From Synechococcus sp. PCC 6312 (GTDB taxonomy: Bacteria; Cyanobacteriota; Cyanobacteriia; Thermosynechococcales; Thermosynechococcaceae): a stretch of 64,000 nucleotides of DNA. Made by a program: the position numbers and the translations under genes. This document shows, piece by piece, positions 19,710-27,798 of this stretch. The first letter of the stretch is position 1. Each line of letters starts with the position of its first letter. Below the pieces are notes generated by a model, which saw nothing but the letters and a program-made list of their open reading frames with translations, had not been told where the DNA came from and did no database searches. The stretch is from contig NC_019680.1 in assembly GCF_000316685.1 (NCBI RefSeq), positions 2,295,501 through 2,359,500 of the forward strand, written 5' to 3'.

Positions 19710-21032
19710 TTTGATCTCATTGGATGAGGTATCGGGTTGCTCATGATCCGGGCCTGGCCAAACTAACCCCAAAAAAATCATCACCGCCAGGCCAGTCAGG
19801 ACAATTTTCAAGCCCCAGAGGGTTTCCGCAATTCCCGCCACCGCCAAGGGTAGACTGAGGGCAATGTTAATGAGGTTATTTTGGAGTCCAAAGATTTTTC
19901 CCCGCAGGTCTTCTGGGGTTTGTGTCTGCACCGTCGTTTGCATGGGAATTGCAATTAAGGCGGCAAAGGCTCCCATCCCGGCAATCACCAATAAACTTAA
20001 CCAGAGGGAGCGACTTGTCTGGCCCAGGCCTAGGAGCATGACCGCCATTCCTCCACTGCCAATCCGACTCCACTGACTGTGGCTGAGGCGATGCCCAACC
20101 GTATTGAGAACTAACACACCCCCCCCAAGACCGATAGCCCCCGCTACCAGGAGAAACCCAAATTGATCTGTCTCTAGGCTCGGCATAACCTCGGCAATTC
20201 GCACCAAAAGCACCGCCAAGGCCGCCATGACTGAAAACAACAGGACGAGTCGCAGCAAGGCCATCCGTAACAGGGGTTGCCCCTTGAGAAAATTCATCCC
20301 TTCCCGTAAGTCGGCCCAAAACTGCTGAGGTGTGGCCTGGATCACCTGACATTGTTCTTCTGACTTGAGGGACAGTAAGGCCAAAGCCGCCAACCCATAG
20401 CAACCACTGACAATGGCCGGCCCACCGACAAAGCCCCCCCATTTACCGGCCAAGGACAAGAGTGGCTCCCCAATGGCAAACCCCACCACCAAAGCCCCCA
20501 TCATCGTCAAGGTATAAAAGGAATTGGCACTCAGGAGTTGATGTCTTTCGACGAGTAAGGGAATGGCGGCCTGCTCGGCGGGGGCAAAAAACTGAGTCAG
20601 GGTTGAAATCCCAAAGGTAATTCCCAAAATCAAGGCAAATCCCCGCTCATCCCCTGCCCAAAGCCAAACACTGAGGGGCAACAGGATCACCAGGCCGGCC
20701 CGCCATAAATTGGTGAGAATCAGAACCCGTTTTTTTGACCAGCGATCCACAAACACCCCAGCCAAGGAGCCAAATAGCACCGCTGGAATGGTAAAGACCA
20801 CCATAATGGTCGCCACCCAAGGGCTAATACTAGCTGTGGCTGATTGAAAATATTGGGTTGTTAGGGCAATCACCAACACCAAATAAACCTTATCGGCCAA
20901 CTGGGAAAATACCTGGGCGATCCACAACCAGAGAAAGGCTTGATTATGGAGCACAGCCCAAGGAGTTGGGGGAGCGTTTGGGATAGGCGGCAGATCAGCG
21001 TTCAAGGGTTCAGGGGCAAGGGGACGGGTCAT
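19695..21032 (-). CDS. MFS transporter (drug/siderophore exporter type)
   Basis: About 445 residues with twelve or so hydrophobic segments, Major Facilitator Superfamily. The loop LFGSLAGVFVDRWSKKRVLI between helices 2 and 3 is the G-x-x-x-D-R-x-x-K/R motif, and a second copy-like loop is at the C-half (RLSHSQWSRIGSG). Overall closest to EntS/MdtH-like exporters and the cyanobacterial MFS group; substrate unknown. I chose ATG 21032 (MTRPLAPEP) because the upstream 28 codons overlap recO and do not look like protein. Gap to recO is 16 bp, so they may be co-transcribed. Confidence 0.85.
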   Translation of the reverse strand: MTRPLAPEPLNADLPPIPNAPPTPWAVLHNQAFLWLWIAQVFSQLADKVYLVLVIALTTQYFQSATASISPWVATIMVVFTIPAVLFGSLAGVFVDRWSKKRVLILTNLWRAGLVILLPLSVWLWAGDERGFALILGITFGISTLTQFFAPAEQAAIPLLVERHQLLSANSFYTLTMMGALVVGFAIGEPLLSLAGKWGGFVGGPAIVSGCYGLAALALLSLKSEEQCQVIQATPQQFWADLREGMNFLKGQPLLRMALLRLVLLFSVMAALAVLLVRIAEVMPSLETDQFGFLLVAGAIGLGGGVLVLNTVGHRLSHSQWSRIGSGGMAVMLLGLGQTSRSLWLSLLVIAGMGAFAALIAIPMQTTVQTQTPEDLRGKIFGLQNNLINIALSLPLAVAGIAETLWGLKIVLTGLAVMIFLGLVWPGPDHEQPDTSSNEIKLNKF

Positions 21033-21048
21033 AGGGAAGGGATGGTGC

Positions 21049-21861
21049 TCAAGTCGAAGCGGGGATTGGCGAAAAACAACTATCCAACAATGATGCTGCC
21101 TTGAGGGGATGTTCAAGATGAAACTGCATATATTGTCGCAACAAACGCTCCACCCCTAACCAGGCCGCCAGAGGTTGAATTGGCCGCCGCTCCATTTCCC
21201 CCTGCCTTGCTTCGACCGGCGCGGCAATCCAGGCCAAGATTTGAAATTCACCTGCACTCAACAGAGGAAACCCATGAGTTCCCCTGACATAGAGGCTGGA
21301 CAATGGCTGTGAGAGGGGGACTAAGGAACCAGCCCCAAGGTTAAACCCAATCCGCCAATCAGGGTTCAGGAGATCCTGATTATCCGGCAGCCAAGATTCA
21401 TCCCACTGAGGGGTAATACCAGCCCAGGCCAAGATTTGCCAAATGGATTTTAGTAAGGTTTCCATCACCGCTCGTCCCTGTACCTGCTCTAAATCCTGGA
21501 GGGACTGGCAAAATAAATCAAACAAGTCGGCCTGGGTTTGCTGTTGCCGGGCTAGGTACAAGATAATTTCTGCTAGATATTGACCGGCCGCCAAGGTTGT
21601 TAAATGCTGGCTTAAGCGGGGATAGGCATAGATTAATTCACACTGGGCAATTTTATCCAGGGTGCGGCCGGGGCGAATCAAAAGATGATTGACGACAAAT
21701 AAGGCCGTTCTCCCCCCCAATTTAGATTTGGGTTGGCGGGCCCCCGCGGCCACCAGCTTGAGAAGGCCTTGGTCACGGGTCAAGACAGTTAGCAGGCGGT
21801 CACTTTCTCCTAAAGGCATGGCTTTGAGATTGATTCCGACAGCCTTATAGGTTGGACTCAT
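21049..21861 (-). CDS. recO: DNA repair protein RecO
   Basis: RecO with RecR loads RecA on SSB-coated single strands in gap repair. 270 residues. The N-terminal OB-fold is clear (YKAVGINLKAMPLGESDRLL, then TVLTRDQGLLKLVAAGARQP), followed by the helical domain (AGQYLAEIILYLAR, LFDLFCQSLQDLEQ). The four-cysteine zinc finger of many RecO proteins is missing: the region around residues 155-200 has no CxxC. That is common in cyanobacterial RecO as far as I recall. Upstream gene for the MFS protein on the same strand. Confidence 0.9.
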   Translation of the reverse strand: MSPTYKAVGINLKAMPLGESDRLLTVLTRDQGLLKLVAAGARQPKSKLGGRTALFVVNHLLIRPGRTLDKIAQCELIYAYPRLSQHLTTLAAGQYLAEIILYLARQQQTQADLFDLFCQSLQDLEQVQGRAVMETLLKSIWQILAWAGITPQWDESWLPDNQDLLNPDWRIGFNLGAGSLVPLSQPLSSLYVRGTHGFPLLSAGEFQILAWIAAPVEARQGEMERRPIQPLAAWLGVERLLRQYMQFHLEHPLKAASLLDSCFSPIPAST

Positions 21862-22190
21862 TCTGACTCGCTTCTAGGGTGCAGTTCGTTGATGCAGTTG
21901 AAGCACCGATGCCTCAGCTATAAAATAACGTGAGTAGATCCTATAACATCCACGAGCTAGGATCGCTCTTATCACGGTGTTTTAGCTGCTTTTAGACTCG
22001 ATTGTCTAGATACTGACGAGCCATGATTTCTAGGGTAAAGTCAATTTCAAAATATTTGCTTTCTTGCTCGCTCATCATGTTTCGTTGAGAACAATTTTTC
22101 TTTGTTTTAAAGCCAAAATATGCCAGTCCTGCTGCATCTACCCTAAAGTGGGAAGGAATGTTAGGTTTCAGATCGATCCGACTCAAACAT
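21862..22190. other. Gap between recO and the toxin-antitoxin remnant
   Basis: No solid gene. A 64-codon minus-strand frame (21992-22186) ends QESKYFEIDFTLEIMARQYL DNRV and has protein-like composition, but no start with a ribosome site and no family match that I know. It might be the tail of another decayed gene. Confidence 0.35.
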
Positions 22191-22542
22191 ATGAATTATC
22201 CGACTCCCCTTCTGGATCAGAGCCAAGCCCAGCAACGCCAGCAACAAGAACAAGATCGGCTAACTACCCCGGCCAAAACTCTAAGAATGGCTAATAGAGT
22301 ATGCCCGGAATTACGGTATTTACCAGGCCTATTTAGTTGGTTCTCTAACCCGTCCCTATCAGTTCACATCCCGATCCGATGTGGATCTTGCCGTTGAACA
22401 AATCAACCCCGACTTATTTTTTTCCGCCATAGCGCATCTGTCGGAGTTCCTAAAACGGGATGTGGATATTATTAACCTGGCCCAATGCCATTTTAGTGAT
22501 CGCCTGCGGCAGGAAGGAATATCATGGACAGCGGTCAACTAA
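22191..22542 (+). pseudogene. MNT-domain nucleotidyltransferase antitoxin, frameshifted
   Basis: From ATG 22191 the frame reads MNYPTPLLDQSQAQQRQQQE and is a plausible N-terminus. Around 22280 one base is gained or lost, and the gene continues in another frame as EWLIEYARNYGIYQAYLVGS, then LTRPYQFTSRSDVDLAVEQI. The GS...SDVD pattern is the catalytic signature of minimal nucleotidyltransferases (MntA type), which neutralise HEPT toxins by attaching AMP. The rest (FLKRDVDIINLAQCHF...) is intact to the stop at 22542. It overlaps the HEPT gene start by 19 bp, the normal arrangement for the pair. Confidence 0.75.
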
Positions 22543-23024
22543 TTTTATTCCAAGCCGACATTAACCAACAACAGACGATTGATCGAATTTTTATTCTGCT
22601 CCAAAATCGTGCCAAAGGCCTGGAGTCTGATAATGTCGAGAAGCTTGAAAGCCTGGCCTACTAAATCCATAACTTTTACTGTGCAGTGGAAGAGTTACTC
22701 AAGATAGTCGCAATTTACTTTGAAAATAATATTAGTGACAGCCCCCAATGGCATACCCAATTACTCGAACGCATGATGCAGTCTGTTCCTGGGGTTCGCC
22801 CTTCACTGTTATCCTGGGACAGTTACGAACAACTCAACAGCTTGTGAACCTTCAAGCACTTTTTTTGCCATGCTTACGATGTTCCTCTAGATTTTTTACA
22901 GTTAGAAGCTCAGTTCAAGAAAGTACTAGAAGTTAAGCCAATCCTGGATCAAGAGATCCTAGAGTTTTACTGCGAATGTAAAAATATTAAGCCACAATCA
23001 AAGCTCATGAGTTTCGATCCATAG
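22524..23024 (+). pseudogene. HEPT-domain toxin with two in-frame stops
   Basis: One reading frame from ATG 22524 stays aligned to the HEPT family over about 165 codons: MDSGQLILFQADINQQQTID, KLESLAY(stop)IHNFYCAVEEL, DSYEQLNSL(stop)TFKHFFCHAY, then DVPLDFLQLEAQFKKVLEV. The stops are TAA where a Gln codon CAA is expected and TGA where CGA (Arg) is expected. The conserved R-x(4-6)-H-x-Y active site reads as FKHFFCHAY, with Arg replaced by Cys. All three changes fit C-to-T transitions. HEPT toxins of this group are RNases. The 3' end abuts the IS630 element, whose insertion may have cut the last codons. Confidence 0.75.
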
Positions 23025-24119
23025 CAACCCTAATTGGTTTTGGGAACTAGAGCAAACAGTAATAATTGATGAGAAGATACCATACATATTAAGCTGCGCA
23101 GAACGCAAAATAAAATGATTAATAAACGATTGAAATAACCACTTGACAGTTTTAAATGTTTTAAACAGATGCCAGACTTTTCTCAAGAAGTTTTTAGCTT
23201 GTAGCCACATCGCTTTAATTGGATTTTGTTCAGGCACATAGGGAGCTAGTTTAATATAATAAAGTGGCCAATGATGTTCAGGTTTATCTCCATTGACTTC
23301 ACTTAAATAATTGCGAAACTCTTGACTGTCATGATAAGTAGCACCATCCCAAATCAGAATCAGTTTTTGATGGGGGTGAATTGTTCTCAGGGTCTCTATA
23401 AATTTAATCGTATTCACACTATTTCCTTTCGTATAAGCTCTCATAATGATCTGCCCTGTTCGGTAGTTAATTTCGCCATAATAGGTTTGTCTTTGTTTTG
23501 GATTAGAAATAGGAATGTGTACCCTGGTATCGATTTTTCCCCAGGTATATCCGCAGGTATCTCCCCAGACCAGATGACTCAATCCCTCCGGGAGACTACG
23601 CCAAAATCCAGGCAATAGACAACAGTTTCTTCAGATTCAATACTGGGACGATGTGCGTCTAAATACTGACAAATTTCCTTTTTTTAACGCCACTTTCTCA
23701 GGGTCTTTCTAAGGATAAGTCACTTGGGCTTTTTGCCAAGACAGACCTGCTTCATACAATAGGTTATAATAACTTGATTTAGCCGCACAAATGATATTAG
23801 AAGTTTCTAATATATACTCTTCTAGTTCTTCAAGATTACAATGATTCTGTTGTTTTAACCAATGAATAACTTGTTGTTTTTCAAAATTTGATAAATATCT
23901 AGCCTTGCCTTTGTAACCCAGTTTCAATGCGTTGATACCAGACAATAGAAAGACTTGTTTCCACTTCGTAATAAATCCTGACGAAACCTGGAGTAGAGTC
24001 ATAATTTCTGAGTGAGTAAATCCTTGCAATGTCATCTTTACAGCCAAGGCACGCTTCATTTCTCTTGAATCTAGACAAGTCTCTATAAATTGATTTAATT
24101 CATCCATCAAATTATCCAC
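22998..24119 (-). pseudogene. IS630-type transposase, broken
   Basis: The N-terminal part (23709-24119) encodes the helix-turn-helix: MKRALAVKMTLQGFTHSEIM, LLQVSSGFITKWKQVF. It ends at TAG after QKAQVTYP, where these transposases normally read on as xKDPEKVALKK. A second frame, joined at a run of seven A (near 23668), gives EICQYLDAHRPSIESEETVV and YCLD with the first catalytic Asp. A further shift leads to the C-terminal part (22998-23615) with VWGDTCGYTWGK and LILIWDGATYHDS (second Asp). The third catalytic residue, Glu in the usual NPIEAMW, is Lys here (NPIKAMW). So one stop, two frame changes and a lost catalytic residue. The C-terminus reads a few codons past the element. Confidence 0.8.
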
Positions 24120-24157
24120 CGAATATTAATATTGTCTCATATATAAAAACGGAATGC
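23024..24157 (-). mobile_element. IS630-family insertion sequence (inactive)
   Basis: About 1.13 kb. The right end is GGAATGC at 24151-24157 followed by TA, as expected for IS630/Tc1 elements that duplicate a TA target. The left end is best placed after the TA at 23022-23023. The stretch GCAA...ACAGTAATAATTGATGAGA there matches the left end of the nearby MITE except for an insertion of about 27 bases bounded by GCAA repeats. The two ends form imperfect inverted repeats (about 18 of 27 positions). The transposase inside is dead. The element sits against the 3' end of the HEPT gene remnant. Confidence 0.7.
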
Positions 24158-24188
24158 TATATATAAATATTTGTTGGTTAACTCCATA

Positions 24189-24327
24189 GCAAACAGTAAT
24201 GATTCGTGAGATTAGTACGGAATTATTTGTACTTGCAAACTTTTGATTCCAGCCTAGACTTAATGAGGGGGTATTCCTTGTCAGGGCCTACGATGATCAA
24301 TCATTCTCACAAATCAAGACGGAATGC
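24189..24327. repeat. MITE-like 139-bp element related to the IS630 copy
   Basis: Flanked by TA on both sides (24187-24188 and 24328-24329). The left end GCAAACAGTAATGATTCGTG and the reverse complement of the right end GCATTCCGTCTTGATTTGTG match at 18 of the first 25 positions. The right end GGAATGC and the left ACAGTAAT block are the same as in the IS630 element 31 bp away. No coding capacity. It ends 12 bp from the stop codon of the ABC transporter gene and might serve as part of its 3' end. Confidence 0.7.
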
Positions 24328-24339
24328 TATATGTATTTT

Positions 24340-26103
24340 CTAGAGATTAGATTGCATTTGATGCCGTTGCCAAAGCTCTTGATACAGGCCTGGGGTTTGA
24401 ATCAGTTCTGCATGAGTTCCAAATTGAACAATTGTGCCCCGATTCATCACTAAAATCCGCTGGGCTAGAGCGGCGGCTGAAAGTTGGTGGGTAATGAAAA
24501 TAATCGTTTGCTGAATGGGTTTACTTTGGAGATTTTGAAGAATTTGGGTTGCAGTCTGATTATCCACACTCGCCAAGGCATCATCCAAAATTAAAATTGG
24601 CGCATCTAATAACAAGGCCCTGGCTAAGGCGGTACGTTGGCGTTGGCCCCCTGATAAGGTAATCCCCCGTTCTCCTACCACCGTCTGATATTCATCGGGA
24701 AAGTTAAGGATTTCATGGTGGATTTGGGCAGCTTGGGCAGCGGTTTCAATCTCTGGAAGCTCGGCCTGGGGATTACCGTAGCGAATATTGTTTTTGAGGC
24801 TTGTACTGAATAGAAAACTATCCTGGGGAACATAGGACATACAGGCCCGCAAATCCCTAACCCGAATTTGGGTAATATCCATCCCATCTAAGAAAATTTG
24901 CCCCGCACCAACATCCAACAGTCGGGGAAGCGCATTCGCCAGGGTTGATTTACCAGACCCAATTGGCCCGACAATGGCGACCGTTTCCCCTGGTTCAATC
25001 CGAAAGTTAACGTCCTCTAGGGCTGGGCGCGGGGCCTGGGGATAGGTGTAGTTGAGATGTTTAACCTCAATTTTGCCCTGAACTTTTTTTGAGGTTAAGG
25101 GAATAGCAGTTGGATCATCTTGAATTTGGGGATCCACCGCCAAGATAGCCTCAATTCGATCAATACTCACTTCTCCCCGCTGATAGGCTGTAATCGTAAA
25201 CCCCAACAAGGCAGTCGGAAAAATCAACCGTTCAATGTAGAGCAACAGGGCGACGAAATCCCCAACTTGAATCGTATTGGCCGCAATCATCCGGCTGCCG
25301 AACCAGAGGAGAATCAACAGGCTTAAACTCACCATTCCCCCCAGCATCGGAAAAATCACGTTCCGGGTTTTGGCCAGGTTCAAGTTGGCGGCTAACAGGT
25401 CTTGATTCAGTCGGCTAAATTGCTGACGTTCATTTTCTTCTTGGGCATAGATCTTGATAACGGCCATGCCACTCATATCTTCTTGAATTAAATCACTGAG
25501 GTCTGCTAAAGCTTCCTGGGTTTCCAGTTGTTCAAGGCGCATTTGATTACTAAAGCCCATGACAATTAGTAACACTAACGGATAGACCGAAATCGCCCCC
25601 AAACTCAGGCCGGGATGAATCGCTAACATCACAGGTAAGGTCAAGGCATAGGCAAAAATGGTATTGACAAAACTGAGAACAGCAAAACCAACTAGGCGGC
25701 GAATATTATCCACATCACTGGTGGAGCGACTAATCAAATCTCCGGCCGAGTTCCGGGCAAAGTAGGCCGGATCCATCTTCAGAAGATGTTCAAAAATCTG
25801 TTGTTTGAGGTCAAATTCCACTTGACGGCCTGTGCCAAACAGCCAAATTCGCGAGGCCATCCGAATAAACCACATGATCGAGGCCATCCCCAGGAGGGCA
25901 AACACATAAAACAGAACTCGTTGATATTCAAACTGATCTTGGAGTTCATCAATGGCCTGGCCAATCAGCAGGGGTAAATAGGTGCCTAGGATGTTGACCA
26001 CCAGCAGGGCCAGAATTCCCGCCAAGGTAACGCGCCAATGGGGCCGCAGATAGGTAAGGAGTTTTTGGAAACTGGACTGTTTACGGGGTGCAGAATATTT
26101 CAT
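24340..26103 (-). CDS. ABC exporter (fused membrane and ATPase, MsbA/MDR type)
   Basis: About 587 residues: six-helix exporter membrane domain (residues about 20-310) followed by the ATPase. Walker A GPIGSGKST, Q-loop YVPQDSFLFST, signature LSGGQRQRTALARALL, Walker B ILILDDALASVD and the switch His in FITHQLSA are all intact. Half-transporters of this type work as dimers exporting lipids or drugs; the substrate cannot be told. I chose ATG 26103 (MKYSAPRKQSSFQKLLTYLR) over a start 30 codons earlier whose extension is Pro-rich and unlike the family. No partner half-transporter next to it, so probably a homodimer. Confidence 0.92.
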   Translation of the reverse strand: MKYSAPRKQSSFQKLLTYLRPHWRVTLAGILALLVVNILGTYLPLLIGQAIDELQDQFEYQRVLFYVFALLGMASIMWFIRMASRIWLFGTGRQVEFDLKQQIFEHLLKMDPAYFARNSAGDLISRSTSDVDNIRRLVGFAVLSFVNTIFAYALTLPVMLAIHPGLSLGAISVYPLVLLIVMGFSNQMRLEQLETQEALADLSDLIQEDMSGMAVIKIYAQEENERQQFSRLNQDLLAANLNLAKTRNVIFPMLGGMVSLSLLILLWFGSRMIAANTIQVGDFVALLLYIERLIFPTALLGFTITAYQRGEVSIDRIEAILAVDPQIQDDPTAIPLTSKKVQGKIEVKHLNYTYPQAPRPALEDVNFRIEPGETVAIVGPIGSGKSTLANALPRLLDVGAGQIFLDGMDITQIRVRDLRACMSYVPQDSFLFSTSLKNNIRYGNPQAELPEIETAAQAAQIHHEILNFPDEYQTVVGERGITLSGGQRQRTALARALLLDAPILILDDALASVDNQTATQILQNLQSKPIQQTIIFITHQLSAAALAQRILVMNRGTIVQFGTHAELIQTPGLYQELWQRHQMQSNL

Positions 26104-26525
26104 GGGTGTTGGTGCTGGCCCTCCCTCTCCCCATTCTAAGATGATTGGCCAGGGGGAACTTGGGTTCAGAGACTTGTGAGGGGGTGGCGACAATAGTGAG
26201 GCCTATGCCCTATCTCTCCCATAACCGGCCTGGATCTACGCGATGAATTGTCCCCAGGCCATACAGTCCGCTTGAGAATTGAGGATGAATTCCTATGTCT
26301 AGCCCAGCCCAAAAGATGATGCAAAGTTATTGACTGGCAGTCCAACTGTTTTACTGATGCTCCCTCGTCAAACAGTCGCACCAAAGGGACTATTTCCAGG
26401 CCGGGAACGTTTTTCTGGAAGTTTTGATGGCAAACCGATTCTGACTGCACCTAAGCTAACCCAGAGAATATCGGCCTGGAGCAATATCTCTATCCCTGCA
26501 AGCTCATCTCCCAAAAACTGGGGAT
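26104..26525. other. Gap with possible gene fragments
   Basis: No intact gene. Plus-strand pieces with protein-like composition appear in different frames: GLDLRDELSPGHTVRLRIED (about 26225-26300), then DDAKLLTGSPTVLLMLPRQT (from about 26315), then ENIGLEQYLYPCKLISQKLG ending at TAA near 26528. This may be one decayed gene with frameshifts, but I cannot name a family. Confidence 0.35.
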
Positions 26526-26729
26526 TTAACCGAGGTAACTTTGGCGAGAAATATGCTTTTCAAAGGTGGCCTGGGTTTGCTGCAAGAGTTGCTCGCGACT
26601 ATCGGGAGAGTTCTTGAGAGAAGGAACTAAATTCCGGGCCTGGAGTGCCATGTGAAGTTGAAGGTGAGCAACGTAATCACTCAAATCTTCCCGAAGGCTG
26701 GAAGCTGAGGCGGAAGTGTGGGACTGCAA
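26526..26729 (-). CDS. Possible small protein with TTG start
   Basis: 67 residues from a TTG codon at 26729 that has AAGGAG six bases upstream, a strong ribosome site. Sequence starts MQSHTSASASSLREDLSDYV, continues AHLQLHMALQARNLVPSLKN and ends with a Gln-rich helix. Soluble, helical, no family recognised. An open frame continues upstream to an ATG at 26840 but that part looks non-coding. Lies between the ABC exporter and the DUF2993 gene on the opposite strand to the latter. Confidence 0.45.
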   Translation of the reverse strand: MQSHTSASASSLREDLSDYVAHLQLHMALQARNLVPSLKNSPDSREQLLQQTQATFEKHISRQSYLG

Positions 26730-26991
26730 CGTGTTCTCCTTGATTAACACTCGACAAAAAAACCAAATTAACCAACGGCAGGTGGGGTATGAAACTTGGT
26801 TTAACGGTGTTGGCGTAGTTGCCATATTAGAAGTTAACACTTGCGGCCCTCAGATCTAAATTTCGCAATCATCTGTAACGTCAGCTTCACAGCCAGAATT
26901 TTACCGAGGGGCTTAACTTGCGAAAATCCGATCTCCAGGATCTCCAAACCCCCTATGATGGGACAGACCTTTTGGCTGGTGTTCTGCGTCC

Positions 26992-27786
26992 ATGACTCGT
27001 TTTCCGGTAACGTCTGATCTGTCTAATCTTGGGCAACCTGCTCCCATTGCCCCAGAGGAAGCCCCGACCACCCAGGCTGATTTACCCCAAGCTCAGGATG
27101 TTCCCAGAGGTCAGCAGCGATTGATTCGGCGGGTCCTCACTCCGGCTTTGCGATGGTGGCTCCAAACCCAAGTAGAAGCAGTTACAGAGTTAGAAATAGA
27201 CCTACAGGCCAAGGATCAACAGGTTTTGGCCGGCTATTTACCCTTAGTGCGAGTGTTGGCTGTGGGGGTAATTTTCCAAGGACTTTGTTTAACCCAGGCC
27301 CGACTCCAGGCGGAAAATATTCGCGTCAATCTGGGCCAAGTGCTGCGGGGGAAACCCTTAAAGCTTCTCGAACCCATCCAGGCCTGGGGTGAACTTCACT
27401 TGACCTCCGCCGATTTTCAACAATCCTTGGACTCAGACCTGATGCGTTCGGCTCTGCGGGATTTGATCTGTATTCTCTCCAAAGAATTAAATCAGCCCTT
27501 ACCCACTGCATTAGCCACCCTCCAAGTTGCGGAAGCCACAGTCAATTTTGGTCATGGGGCCTTAGACTGCACCTTAAATTTGCTGGGAGAACAGCCCTTC
27601 ACCATCAGCTTTGCCTCAGAAATTGGTTTGGCCAGTCCCCAATGTTTAGAGTTTCGGCAACTGCGGGCCTTTGGCTTAGAGCCCCAAACCATTCAGATTA
27701 ACCTGGGGGAGGATGTCCATCTGGAGTCTCTATGCTTAACTCCCGAAAAACTGACCTGCGAGGGTGGGCTAACGGTTTTCCCCTAA
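26992..27786 (+). CDS. DUF2993 (LmeA-like) protein
   Basis: 264 residues. After a disordered Pro-rich start (1-42), the rest follows the DUF2993 pattern: LTPALRWWLQTQVEAVTELE, QAKDQQVLAGYLPLVRVLAV, GLCLTQARLQAENIRVNLGQ and a long beta-rich C-terminus (FTISFASEIGLASPQCLEFR). The family is a lipid-binding-like beta fold related to mycobacterial LmeA; in cyanobacteria its role is unknown. No signal peptide is visible with this start, so location is unclear. 12 bp before the end of the convergent nuclease gene. Confidence 0.8.
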   Translation: MTRFPVTSDLSNLGQPAPIAPEEAPTTQADLPQAQDVPRGQQRLIRRVLTPALRWWLQTQVEAVTELEIDLQAKDQQVLAGYLPLVRVLAVGVIFQGLCLTQARLQAENIRVNLGQVLRGKPLKLLEPIQAWGELHLTSADFQQSLDSDLMRSALRDLICILSKELNQPLPTALATLQVAEATVNFGHGALDCTLNLLGEQPFTISFASEIGLASPQCLEFRQLRAFGLEPQTIQINLGEDVHLESLCLTPEKLTCEGGLTVFP

Positions 27787-27798
27787 TCACCTGGGCCA

